Assembly (NCBI RefSeq): GCF_005795905.1
Contig: NZ_VAWE01000001.1
Coordinates: 1,364,001 to 1,428,000 of the forward strand
Source of the DNA: Streptomyces marianii
GTDB lineage: Bacteria; Actinomycetota; Actinomycetes; Streptomycetales; Streptomycetaceae
Length of the DNA stretch: 64,000 nt
Reading direction: 5' to 3'
Shown: positions 41,296-49,502 of the stretch, in pieces
How the letters are laid out: each line of letters begins with the position of its first letter
How positions within the stretch are numbered: the first letter of the stretch is position 1
Position numbers and translations under genes: made by a program
Notes under the pieces: generated by a model
What the model was told of the DNA's origin: nothing
The model's database searches: none
The model's input: the letters and a program-made list of their open reading frames with translations, nothing else

Positions 41296-43125
41296 ATGAG
41301 AAAAATACCCAAATCATTCGCCAGTCGGCGGCAGGCCATTTCCCTCACCGAGCGGGCGAGTGCCTTCACCCATCTTGTGAGCAGCCTGGAAATACTGACG
41401 ACCGAGGAAGACCGGGCAGCCGGGGGGTTCAACGACTGGCGCGTCGTGCGCGACCACTACGCGCACTTTCCGGCCCCTGTGCGCAAGGGCCTCGACGCGC
41501 TCGGAAATCCCGCGGTCACACGTGTACTGCACGTCGGTCGGGTGGCGGCCGCCGCGTCCCTGGTGGCGTCGAAGTCGCAGGGGCGGTGGAGGGCCTGCGC
41601 CGACGCCTACCTGGCGCTCAGCTCCGTGGCGCTCCATCCCCGGCACATGTACGGCACCGACGGCTCCGACCAGCTCTCCCTGCTGGTGCAGTTCTCCATG
41701 ACCGTCGCCAGGGCCGGACGCGGGAACCCGCGCCTGGCCGACGCCTGCCTCTGGTTCGTCGCTCTGCAGTCGACGCTCTCGTACGCCGTGTCCGGACTGG
41801 TCAAACTCCCCGGGCCGGACTGGCGCTCGGGGAGGGCGCTGCCGGGCATCATGCGTACCCAGAACTACGGTGACCGGGACGTCTACGGCCTCTTGCGCAA
41901 GTACCCGCAGGCTGCGAAGGTCCTGACCCACGGCGTACTGGCGCTGGAATGCGGATTCCCGCTGGTGTACTACCGGCAGGGCAGGTACGCGCCTGCACTC
42001 CTGGCCGCGGCCGGCGCGTTCCATGTGGTGAACACCCGCGTGATGGGCCTTGGACGGTTCCTCCCCGCCTTCCTCTCCACCTATCCCGCCGTCCTCTACA
42101 CCGTCCAAGGCCCCGAAGGTCGGAACGGCTCCGCCCTCGCCCGCGGCGACAACACTCCGCGACTCGCCGGTGGCCTGCTCGGCGCCACGGCCCTCGCCGC
42201 GGTCGGCTCCCAGTGGCTCAGGCGCCGCCGTGTCCTGGCCGGCGACGGCAGCGAGCGCTGTTTCACGGCGCCGTCCGGCAACCGCCTCGCCTACCGGCTG
42301 ACCGAACCGCTCCAGGAGTCGAACGCCGCCCGCCCGGTCCTCGTGTGCCTCACCGGCCTGATGGCCACGAACGCACGCTGGACGAACATCCGGCGCGACC
42401 TGGAAGGAGACTTCCCGGTCCTGACGTACGACCGGGCCGGCTACGGCAGCAGCAGCTACCACCAGGCCGACCCCTACACACTGCGCTCCTCCGTCGACGA
42501 CCTGGCCTCCCTGGTCCGGGCTGTCTGCCCCGGCCGTCCCGTGGTGCTCGTCGGCCACTCACTCGGCGGATACCTGGCCCTGAGGTCCCTCCGCGCGCTC
42601 CCCGGCCAGGCCGCCGGCGTGGTGCTGCTGGACCCGAGCCACCCCGGGGAACTCCACCGCTCCGCCGCACAGGCGAACGGTGCGCGACGCCTGGCCGGCC
42701 GGTTCCTCACGATGCCGACCTCGCTCCGGTGCGGGCTGGGGGCCCTGCTGCCGGAACCCGGCTGGCTGTCCTGGCTGCCGCCGGATGCCCGACGCCGGGT
42801 GCTGGACCAGTACCGCGACGCCGGTCTCTGGCAGACCGCCCTGCGCGAGTGGAAGGCCACCCACGCGGAATTCCTGAACCATGACGGTCCCCTCCCGGAG
42901 GTGTCCGTCCCACTGCTTCTGATCGCGGCCGGCAACACCCACCGTGCGGACGGCGTCAACGCCGGGCTCCACCAGGAGATCGTGGACTCCTCCCCGCAGG
43001 GCGCCCTCCTGGTTCTCGACGGGGTCGGGCACGGAGAACTGGTGACGGGCCCGGAGCCGGCCCGCAGGGTGGCCCGACACGTCGCGGCCTTCACCACCTC
43101 ACTCGAATCGGAAGGAGCCGTCTGA
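41296..43125 (+). CDS. HTTM domain - alpha/beta hydrolase fusion protein
   Basis: A 609-residue protein. The N-terminal half (about 1-330) is a multi-span membrane region with the HTTM (vitamin K-dependent carboxylase-like) pattern YAVSGLVKLPGPDWRSGRAL and several hydrophobic helices, for example LLAAAGAFHVVNTRVMG. The C-terminal half is an alpha/beta hydrolase: oxyanion region VLVCLTGLMATNARW, nucleophile GHSLGGYL with Ser422, and catalytic His579 in GVGHGEL. Fusion of an HTTM domain to a hydrolase is unusual. It could process, modify or give immunity to the small peptide encoded just upstream. ATG 41296 is preferred over ATG 41287 because GGGA lies seven to eight bases before it. The stop overlaps the next start (TGATG). 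Confidence 0.75.
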   Translation: MRKIPKSFASRRQAISLTERASAFTHLVSSLEILTTEEDRAAGGFNDWRVVRDHYAHFPAPVRKGLDALGNPAVTRVLHVGRVAAAASLVASKSQGRWRACADAYLALSSVALHPRHMYGTDGSDQLSLLVQFSMTVARAGRGNPRLADACLWFVALQSTLSYAVSGLVKLPGPDWRSGRALPGIMRTQNYGDRDVYGLLRKYPQAAKVLTHGVLALECGFPLVYYRQGRYAPALLAAAGAFHVVNTRVMGLGRFLPAFLSTYPAVLYTVQGPEGRNGSALARGDNTPRLAGGLLGATALAAVGSQWLRRRRVLAGDGSERCFTAPSGNRLAYRLTEPLQESNAARPVLVCLTGLMATNARWTNIRRDLEGDFPVLTYDRAGYGSSSYHQADPYTLRSSVDDLASLVRAVCPGRPVVLVGHSLGGYLALRSLRALPGQAAGVVLLDPSHPGELHRSAAQANGARRLAGRFLTMPTSLRCGLGALLPEPGWLSWLPPDARRRVLDQYRDAGLWQTALREWKATHAEFLNHDGPLPEVSVPLLLIAAGNTHRADGVNAGLHQEIVDSSPQGALLVLDGVGHGELVTGPEPARRVARHVAAFTTSLESEGAV

Positions 43126-43784
43126 TGCCCGGGACACCGCGCGCCGCACGGACCCCGTCGGGCCAGGTCTGGGTCGCGCGGGCCGCCGAAGCGGGATTCG
43201 CGGTGTGGATCGGCGCGACCGTACTGAGCCAGCACCCCATCCGTACCTTCGACCGCCTGCGCCGTTACGACAGGATGAACGTGCTGATCCCGAACTGGCG
43301 GTTCTTCGCGCCCAATCCCGCTCAGCACGACTGCCACCTGCTGTACCGGACGCTCACCGGCACCGGCGAGGTGTCACTGTGGCAGCGGGCCTCCACCATC
43401 ACGGGACGCAGCTGGACCCATGTGATCTGGGATCCCGCCCGGCGCCGGGAGAAGGGCTTGCTGGATCTGTGCAACGACTTCACCAACCGCACGAACAAGG
43501 GGCTGGAGTTGACGGGTTCGGTCGCCTACCGCCTCATGAGCGCCTTCGTCCTCCGGCACATCCGGCAGTCGGACCCCGGCTGGCCGCACATCACGGGCTA
43601 CCAGTTCCTGATCGTCCAGTCGGGCGGATACGAGGAGAGCGAGGAACTGCGGTACAGGTTCACCTCTCCCTTCGTCCCGGTGATGCACGACGCGTCGGAC
43701 GTCCGACCGCCCGGACCGGTGAAGAACCGCCGAAGGCGGCCGACCGGGACCGGGCCCGCGTCCCGTAGGAAGGAAACGGAGTGA
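43125..43784 (+). CDS. HTTM-partner protein with NWRFFAPNP motif
   Basis: A 219-residue protein with one hydrophobic N-terminal segment (AAEAGFAVWIGATVLS, residues 20-35) and then the motif MNVLIPNWRFFAPNPAQHDC followed by HLLYR. This FFAPNP-type motif recurs in proteins encoded beside HTTM genes, including DUF5819-like proteins, and is reminiscent of the NWGFF motif of SdpA in the Bacillus sdpABC toxin system. The C-terminus is a basic tail rich in Arg and Lys. GGAAGGAG seven bases upstream and a one-base overlap with the fusion gene show co-expression. The protein is probably anchored in the membrane with its body outside. No function is proven. Confidence 0.65.
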   Translation: MPGTPRAARTPSGQVWVARAAEAGFAVWIGATVLSQHPIRTFDRLRRYDRMNVLIPNWRFFAPNPAQHDCHLLYRTLTGTGEVSLWQRASTITGRSWTHVIWDPARRREKGLLDLCNDFTNRTNKGLELTGSVAYRLMSAFVLRHIRQSDPGWPHITGYQFLIVQSGGYEESEELRYRFTSPFVPVMHDASDVRPPGPVKNRRRRPTGTGPASRRKETE

Positions 43785-43797
43785 GGGACACCCTGTC

Positions 43798-45549
43798 ATG
43801 AACGTCTGGCCCATCCTCCGCAGCCACCGGAAACGGCTCGCCACGGGCCTCGCCCTGGGACTGTCGGCCGCGTGCGTGTCGCTGCTGCAGCCCCTGGTCA
43901 TCGGGAGGATCATCGAGGCCGTGTCGTCCGGCGGTTCGCCGGGCGGGCCCGTCCTGCTGGCCGCCGCACTCTTCGCCACCGGCGCCCTGCTCTCCGGCCT
44001 CCACGGGTACACGATGGGCACACTCGGTGAGAACCTCGTCTTCGACATCCGCAGAGTGCTCGCCCGCCGGGTGCTGCGCGCACGGCTGCCGGACTTCCAA
44101 CGCTGGGCGCAGGGAGACCTGCTGAACCGTATGGTGACGGACACCTCGATGGCCCGGGTGACGATGTCCTCGGCTCTCGCACAGGTCACCAGCAGCGTGT
44201 TCAGCGTACTGGGGTGCCTCACCCTGATGGCCCTGATCGACCTGCGGCTCCTCGGCGTGACGGTCGGCTGCCTGGGCGCCGCCAGTCTGGTCTCCGTCGT
44301 CCTGGCCCGCCGGATCAGGAAGCAGGCGGTGGCGAACCGCACTGACACCAGCCGCTACGCCACCGCCGTCGCACGCGTGCTGGGCAGCATGTCGACGGTC
44401 AAGTCCTCGTGTGCCGAGGCCCGCGAGGCGGAGACCCTCGACGGTCTCGCCGGTCGGGCCCGGCGCTCCGGTATCCGGGTCTCCGTCCTGTCCGCGGGGC
44501 TGGGCCCGGCGATCAACGTCGGCTCGCAGATCGCTCTGACCGTGGTCGTGGCGTGGGGCATGGCCCGTGTCGCCACCGGAGACCTCTCGCTCTCCGCACT
44601 GACCGCCTTCGTCATGTACCTCTTCTACCTGGTCTCACCGCTGCTCGCGACGTTCACCTCCATCGGACGGCTTCAACAGGGCCGGGCCGCGATCGACCGC
44701 CTCGGGGAACTCGCCGATCTGCCGCAGGAGAGCGGGCCCCCGGCCCCGGCTACGCGGGCACAACCCCGGAGCGGACAGGCCGTGGAATTCGAGCGGGTGT
44801 CGTTCCGCTACGACGGAAGCGGACGGAACGCACTGCACGAGGTGTCGTTCGGCGTGCCCGCGCACGGGCTCACCGCGATCGTCGGCCCGTCGGGCGCCGG
44901 AAAGAGCACCCTCTTCCGGCTTGTCGAGCGGTTCTACGAGCCCGACTCCGGGCGCGTGCTCCTCTACGGTGCGGACGCCGCCTCGATGCCGCTCAACCAG
45001 GTGCGGCGACTGACCGGACATGTGGAGCAGGATCACCCGCTGATGCGTGGCAGCGTCCGCGACAACCTGATCTACGCCTGCCCCTCGGCGGGCGAGGACG
45101 ACATCGCCGAAGCACTGCGTCTGGTACGGCTCGACCAGGCCGTCGAGTCCCTCCCCGAGCGGCTCGACACCGTTCTCGGCGAGCGGGGTCACGGGCTCTC
45201 CGGCGGGGAGCAGCAGCGCCTGGCCGTCGCCCGGGCACTTCTGCCGCGGCCCTCCGTCGTCCTCCTGGACGAGGCGTCCGCCAACCTGGACGCCGACACC
45301 GAGGCGGAACTGCGCGGCGTCGTCGCCTCCATCGCCCGGGATCGTGCCGTGGTGACCATCGCACACCGTCTGTCGACCGTCGTGGAGGCAGACCAGATCG
45401 TCGTCATGGAGGCCGGACGGGTGCGCGCCGTAGGCACACACCCGGACCTGATACGACGCGATGACCTCTACCGACGGCTCGTCGTACGGCAGTTCGCATC
45501 GGTTCCGGAAGACCACGCCCTGGCTACGCAGCCCTTCGAGGCCGGATGA
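43798..45549 (+). CDS. ABC transporter, fused permease and ATPase (exporter type)
   Basis: A 583-residue half-transporter. Residues 1-310 carry six membrane helices of the type-1 exporter fold. The nucleotide-binding domain has Walker A GPSGAGKST, the signature LSGGEQQRLA, Walker B VVLLDEASANLD and the switch His in AHRLS. There is no peptidase C39 domain at the N-terminus, so it does not cleave a leader itself. Its place 13 bases after the HTTM-partner gene points to export of, or protection from, the cluster product. It presumably works as a homodimer. Confidence 0.9.
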   Translation: MNVWPILRSHRKRLATGLALGLSAACVSLLQPLVIGRIIEAVSSGGSPGGPVLLAAALFATGALLSGLHGYTMGTLGENLVFDIRRVLARRVLRARLPDFQRWAQGDLLNRMVTDTSMARVTMSSALAQVTSSVFSVLGCLTLMALIDLRLLGVTVGCLGAASLVSVVLARRIRKQAVANRTDTSRYATAVARVLGSMSTVKSSCAEAREAETLDGLAGRARRSGIRVSVLSAGLGPAINVGSQIALTVVVAWGMARVATGDLSLSALTAFVMYLFYLVSPLLATFTSIGRLQQGRAAIDRLGELADLPQESGPPAPATRAQPRSGQAVEFERVSFRYDGSGRNALHEVSFGVPAHGLTAIVGPSGAGKSTLFRLVERFYEPDSGRVLLYGADAASMPLNQVRRLTGHVEQDHPLMRGSVRDNLIYACPSAGEDDIAEALRLVRLDQAVESLPERLDTVLGERGHGLSGGEQQRLAVARALLPRPSVVLLDEASANLDADTEAELRGVVASIARDRAVVTIAHRLSTVVEADQIVVMEAGRVRAVGTHPDLIRRDDLYRRLVVRQFASVPEDHALATQPFEAG

Positions 45550-45752
45550 CGGAAGAGGGCTCGTCGCGCTCGGAAGCGTCACCGCCGACGTCGGCAGCCC
45601 CGCTGAGGGCCGGCGGCACCGCGGCGCGGCAGCCGTCCGGTTCGCGAGCGCCGGCGGGTTTCCGCCAGGTGGAGCGGTCCCCTGACCGACGGACAGAGCA
45701 ACCCCGGACCGGCCCGCAGCCCCACCCGGCAGGAACGGCATCGCGGGACGGG

Positions 45753-45768
45753 CGGTGAAGAATCACCG
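45753..45768. terminator. Small hairpin between the ABC and TetR genes
   Basis: CGGTGA (45753-45758) and TCACCG (45763-45768) form a six-bp stem with an AAGAA-type loop overlapping the end of the TetR gene. It is weak and its role is uncertain; the two flanking genes converge here. Confidence 0.25.
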
Positions 45769-46362
45769 AACGGAACGCCAGGCGGGCTCAAGGCTGTCGA
45801 GAAGGTCGCGATAGGCCGTGGTGGCTCTGTCCCAGCGTGCGTCGGCCATCGGCGCCATGAGGAGTCCGAAGATGGCGCCGGTCAGGAGGACGGCGTGGCT
45901 CCGGGCGCGGTCCGCCGGCACGCCGATGCCGAGGAGGACGGAGGCGAGCAGATCCGTCCATTGGCCGATGGTGTCGCGCATCACCGGCCCGTACCGGTCC
46001 GGATGGAGCAGGCTGTCCGCCATCACCTCGAGGTAGAGAGGGAAGGCCGCACGGAGGCCGGGGGCGGTGAAGTGCTGCCACACCTCTTCCATGAGGCATC
46101 GCACACCTGCGGCGTCCTCGGGCGGCCCTGTCGACTCGAGCCGGTCACGAACGCGCAGCAGGGGACGGTCCTCGTCCAGGGCGAGGACTTCGGTGACCAG
46201 GCGCTCTTTGGTGCCGAAGTAGTAGAGGAGCATGCGGTCACTCGTGCCCAGGGCCCTGGCGAGAGGGCGGAGCGACAACCCGGACAGGCCGTTGCGGATG
46301 ACGTAGGCATGGACCCGGTCGAGCAGTTCACGCCGTTTGGCCAGGTCTGGCGAGCGTGGCAT
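45763..46362 (-). CDS. TetR family regulator
   Basis: A 199-residue regulator with an N-terminal TetR DNA-binding domain (RRELLDRVHAYVIRNGLSG, then LSLRPLARALGTSDRMLLYYF and the GTKERLVTEVL helix). The ligand-binding part is helical. GGAGGAG a few bases before the ATG gives a strong start. It is convergent with the ABC transporter gene and lies at the end of the accessory cluster. A 21-bp palindrome in its upstream region is the likely autoregulatory site. Control of the exporter cluster is possible, but the same palindrome was not found near 40.8 kb. Confidence 0.85.
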   Translation of the reverse strand: MPRSPDLAKRRELLDRVHAYVIRNGLSGLSLRPLARALGTSDRMLLYYFGTKERLVTEVLALDEDRPLLRVRDRLESTGPPEDAAGVRCLMEEVWQHFTAPGLRAAFPLYLEVMADSLLHPDRYGPVMRDTIGQWTDLLASVLLGIGVPADRARSHAVLLTGAIFGLLMAPMADARWDRATTAYRDLLDSLEPAWRSVR

Positions 46363-46405
46363 CGCGGCTCCTCCGCTTCGGGACGCACGGCAAACGGGGC
46401 AGCAT

Positions 46406-46455
46406 GTGTCCGTTAGACACCCTTTCCTTACTCTTGTAGCGTAGTGCCCGCTACA
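46406..46455. promoter_or_regulatory. Two operator-like palindromes upstream of the TetR gene
   Basis: TGTAGCG (46435-46441) and CGCTACA (46449-46455) form a perfect inverted repeat of 21 bp with a seven-base spacer. GTGTC (46406-46410) and GACAC (46416-46420) form another, 15 bp long. Both lie in an AT-richer pocket between the divergent TetR and RsbW-like genes, the typical location of TetR autoregulatory sites. Confidence 0.55.
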
Positions 46456-46551
46456 GTTATTTTGCGAGTTTCAGTGTGAAGGCGAGGTACAGCCCCGCCC
46501 TGTTCGCCGGTACGCCAGGTACCGCAGGCAGCACGAGAAGGACTGGTTCCC

Positions 46552-47154
46552 ATGGCCTCTCGGGCCCTCGGCCACAACAAAGGATCTTGCAGGAAGGTCT
46601 GCACCCCGCTCCGCCTCCGTCGGCGGGGGCGAAGGCCGAAGAGGACGTCGCCCTTCCCCCGGAGACCATCGTCTCGGCCGCTCTCCTGGGCCGCCCGCCA
46701 GCAGATTCTCTGGTCCCGCGCCCTGCAGCCCCTGCTGCCGTTGGACGCCCCCCGTGCCAGCGCCGGCGACCGGGAGGTCTCCTGGCCCCTGCGGCGGGAA
46801 CCGACCTCGGTCCCACAGGCGCGGCGTCTGGTGGTCGCACAGCTGGAGGACTGGGCTCTGCGCGACCTGGAGGCGCCGGCAGAGCTCCTGGTCAGTGAAC
46901 TGGTCACCAATGCCGTGTGCCACACTCGCGGCCCGCTGCGGCTCAACCTGGTGGTCTGCGGCAGCCGCCTGTGCTGCGAGGTGGAGGACACGAACAGCGA
47001 CGGCCCGGTACGTGGTGCGGCCGACGGCTGGGACGAAGGGGGACGCGGTATCGGACTCATCGACGCGCTTGCCGATGCGTGGGGGAGCCGCCCCACTGCC
47101 ACAGGGAAGACGACGTGGTTCGAACTGGCAGCCAACGCACCGGAGGCCGATTGA
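46552..47154 (+). CDS. RsbW-like ATP-binding regulatory protein
   Basis: A 200-residue protein with a very basic N-terminal third (many Arg in residues 10-45) and a GHKL ATPase domain. The N-box is SELVTNAVCHTRGPLRL. A DTNSDGPV segment and the GGRGIGLIDALADAWG G2 box follow, and the end is GKTTWFELAA. Such solitary ATPases act as anti-sigma or regulatory kinases in Streptomyces. AAGGA about ten bases before ATG 46552 supports the start. It is divergent from the TetR gene. The basic N-terminal part is not usual for this family and might instead reflect a later true start. Confidence 0.78.
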   Translation: MASRALGHNKGSCRKVCTPLRLRRRGRRPKRTSPFPRRPSSRPLSWAARQQILWSRALQPLLPLDAPRASAGDREVSWPLRREPTSVPQARRLVVAQLEDWALRDLEAPAELLVSELVTNAVCHTRGPLRLNLVVCGSRLCCEVEDTNSDGPVRGAADGWDEGGRGIGLIDALADAWGSRPTATGKTTWFELAANAPEAD

Positions 47155-47392
47155 CGCAGAAGGCCGTGCCGGCCCGCACGGAGCGGGCGCGGACGGTTCC
47201 CCCCGCCGCATCCCGGCCAAGGGTGTCATCGCGGGGACATGGCCCTCATCGGCCAGGTGGTCGAGCGTCCCGGCCCAATGCCTGTGCGAAGACCCGAAGA
47301 AGGTGGTGGCGCGGTCCGCCGGCACGCGGGCGGTGAGGGGAGCACGAAGGGGACGCGCGGAGTTCCGTGCGGTCGTTGGTCTCCGGCCTCGG

Positions 47393-48022
47393 TCAGCCCG
47401 TCCGCGTCCCGTCCTCGCTCAGCGCGCCGCGGACGAGCAGGAGCAGGGCGTCGGTGAGCTCCCCGGCCGGCGAGCCGGTGGCCAGGCGGCGGAGCTGGAG
47501 TCCGGTGACGAGGGCGACGGTGTGGGCGGCGAGGCGCTGGGGCTCGGGCACACCGAGGGCCGTGAGGATCTGGACGGCGAGGCGGTCGTACGCACCGAAG
47601 CACTCGGCCGCAGCCTCGCGCAGCCGTTCGTCGCGGCCCGCCTGGATGTAGAGCTCGAGGGGCGCGATGTGCTCACTGTCGAAGACCGTGCCGTCCGCGA
47701 CCTGGGCGGCCAGCGCGGCCGCGCCGTCGACGTCGACTCCCTCCGCCTCACCCGCGTCGGCGAGTTCGGTGAAGCGACGTGTCTCCTCGCGGACGAAGTG
47801 CAGCAGCGACTCCCGCAGCAGTTCGTGCTGACTGGAGAAGTGGTAGGTGACCGAGCCGAGGGAGACCCCGGCCTCCTTGGCGATCCGCCGGTTGGTGACC
47901 GCGGCGATGCCGTCCTGGCCGATGATGCGCAGGACGGCGCGAATGATGCGCTGCCGGGTCGGGGGTATGGCCGGTGCGGCGGGCTCCGCGGAGGCGCTGG
48001 TCTGGCTGGGCATGCGCGTCAT
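47393..48022 (-). CDS. TetR family regulator of the amidase/SDR divergon
   Basis: A 209-residue regulator. The DNA-binding domain is PTRQRIIRAVLRIIGQDG, then VTNRRIAKEAGVSLGSVTYH and FSSQHELLRE. The C-terminal domain is helical with a TetR_C-type pattern. ATG 48022 overlaps the amidase stop codon (ATGA), so it is translated with the amidase; ATG 48013 is an alternative. The perfect 16-bp palindrome in the amidase/SDR promoter region is the obvious operator. Confidence 0.88.
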   Translation of the reverse strand: MTRMPSQTSASAEPAAPAIPPTRQRIIRAVLRIIGQDGIAAVTNRRIAKEAGVSLGSVTYHFSSQHELLRESLLHFVREETRRFTELADAGEAEGVDVDGAAALAAQVADGTVFDSEHIAPLELYIQAGRDERLREAAAECFGAYDRLAVQILTALGVPEPQRLAAHTVALVTGLQLRRLATGSPAGELTDALLLLVRGALSEDGTRTG

Positions 48023-49452
48023 TGTTCCACCGGCGCGCTCCTCGTCCTCAGCGGGTCGGGGCAGTGCTCGTACCATCGCCGGTCGGCCTCCAGCTGGGCG
48101 GCGAGCGAGATCAGCCGTTCCTCCGTGCCCTCCGGTCCGAGCAGCTGCGCGCCGACGGGGAGACCGTCGGAGGTGAATCCAGCGGGGACGTTGACGCCCG
48201 GCCAGCCGAGGACGTTCCAGGGCCAGGCGTACGGGCAGACGGCGGCGATCGCCGTGTTGGTGCGCCAGGCGCTGAGGCCGTCGAAGGTGCCGATGGGCGG
48301 CGGGGGTGCGGCGGTGGTCGGGGTCAGCAGCACGTCGTAGGTGTCGAACAGCGCGCCGATACGGCGGTGCTGGCGTGCCTCGCGGGCGCGGGCGGCCCGG
48401 ACGATCGGTCCGCCGAGCAGCCTGCCGTTGCGCAGCGCCGTGCGGGTGCGCGGGTCGAGCAGCGCCGGTTCGGGGTGGAGGGCGGCGTACTCGGCCACGC
48501 CCGCGGTGCCCCGGGAGACGAAGCCGAGGCCCATCAGCCCGTAGCGGGGCCGCGCCTCCTCGACGTGGTGGCCGAGCCGGGCGAGGGCCTCCGCGAGGTC
48601 GGAGACGGCGCGCCGCACCTCGGGGTGGGGCCGGGCACCGCTGAGCGTGAGCGGCGGCCTCCAGGCGAGGGCGACGCGCAGCCGGCCGGGTTCGCGGCGG
48701 GCGGCGGCCGAGGCGTCCACGGCGTCGGGCCGGTGCAGGTCCTCGGGGTGGGGGCCCTGGACGGCGTCGAGCAGCAGCGCGGCGTCGGCGACGGTACGGG
48801 CCAGCGGGCCGTTGACCGTGAGTCCGTGGAAGGCGTCGGTCTGGGGGTGCAGCGAGACGCGGCCGCGCTGCGGCTTGATGCCGACGAGATGGGTCCAGGC
48901 GGCCGGGATGCGGATGGAGCCGCCACCGTCCGAGCCGAGGGCCGCGGGCACCAGGCCCGCCGCGACGGCGGCCGCGGAGCCGCCCGAGGAACCGCCCGGG
49001 GTGTGGTCCGTGGACCAGGGGTTGCGGGTGGCGCCGAAGGCGGGACCCTCGGTGAAGGGCCACTGCCCGAGCTCGCAGGAGTTCGTCTTGCCGACGATGA
49101 CGGCGCCGGCCGCGCGCAGTCTCCGTACGGCCTCGCCGTCGGCGACCGCGGGGGCCCGCTCGCCCCGGCAGCCGAAGTGGGTGGGCAGCCCGGCCACGTC
49201 CGTGTCGTCCTTCACGGCGAGCGGTACGCCGAGCAGCGGTGCCCGCTCCCCCGCCGCGAGGCGCCGGTCGGCGTCCTCGGCCTCGGCGAGGGCGGACTCG
49301 GCGCGGACGTGCCGGAAGGCGTTGAGGGTGGGCTGACTGGACCCGATGCGCCCGAGCGCTCCCCGGACCAGTTCCACCGAGGTGGTCTGGCCTTCCTTCA
49401 GTTTCCGGACCTGCTCGGCGAGGCCGGAGAAATCACCTGTGGACATGACCAC
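48019..49452 (-). CDS. Amidase (amidase-signature family)
   Basis: A 477-residue amidase-signature hydrolase. The Ser-cisSer-Lys triad is clear: Lys in VPLAVKDDTDV, cis-Ser in TPGGSSGGSAAAVAAG and the nucleophile Ser in LGSDGGGSIRIPAAW. It hydrolyses an amide whose identity cannot be deduced. The GTG at 49452 has AAGGAG six bases upstream and is preferred to ATG 49446. The gene is followed by its probable regulator, coupled through ATGA, and is divergent from an SDR gene that shares the palindromic operator. Confidence 0.9.
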   Translation of the reverse strand: MVMSTGDFSGLAEQVRKLKEGQTTSVELVRGALGRIGSSQPTLNAFRHVRAESALAEAEDADRRLAAGERAPLLGVPLAVKDDTDVAGLPTHFGCRGERAPAVADGEAVRRLRAAGAVIVGKTNSCELGQWPFTEGPAFGATRNPWSTDHTPGGSSGGSAAAVAAGLVPAALGSDGGGSIRIPAAWTHLVGIKPQRGRVSLHPQTDAFHGLTVNGPLARTVADAALLLDAVQGPHPEDLHRPDAVDASAAARREPGRLRVALAWRPPLTLSGARPHPEVRRAVSDLAEALARLGHHVEEARPRYGLMGLGFVSRGTAGVAEYAALHPEPALLDPRTRTALRNGRLLGGPIVRAARAREARQHRRIGALFDTYDVLLTPTTAAPPPPIGTFDGLSAWRTNTAIAAVCPYAWPWNVLGWPGVNVPAGFTSDGLPVGAQLLGPEGTEERLISLAAQLEADRRWYEHCPDPLRTRSAPVEQ

Positions 49453-49467
49453 CCTGTGCTCCTTATC

Positions 49468-49483
49468 GTTCGTTCGAACGAAC
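49468..49483. promoter_or_regulatory. Perfect 16-bp palindrome between the amidase and SDR genes
   Basis: GTTCGTTCGAACGAAC is a perfect palindrome, located 15 bases before the amidase start and 19 before the SDR start. It is less GC-rich than its surroundings and is the best operator candidate of the window for the TetR protein encoded two genes away. Confidence 0.75.
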
Positions 49484-49502
49484 AGAACTGGAGGGTAACC
49501 AG

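Noticed and set aside
45546..45758. 70-codon frame overlapping the ABC transporter stop (ATGA)
   Set aside because: The product is a Ser/Pro/Arg/Gly-rich low-complexity string with no ribosome-binding site of its own, and it lies in the gap between convergent genes.
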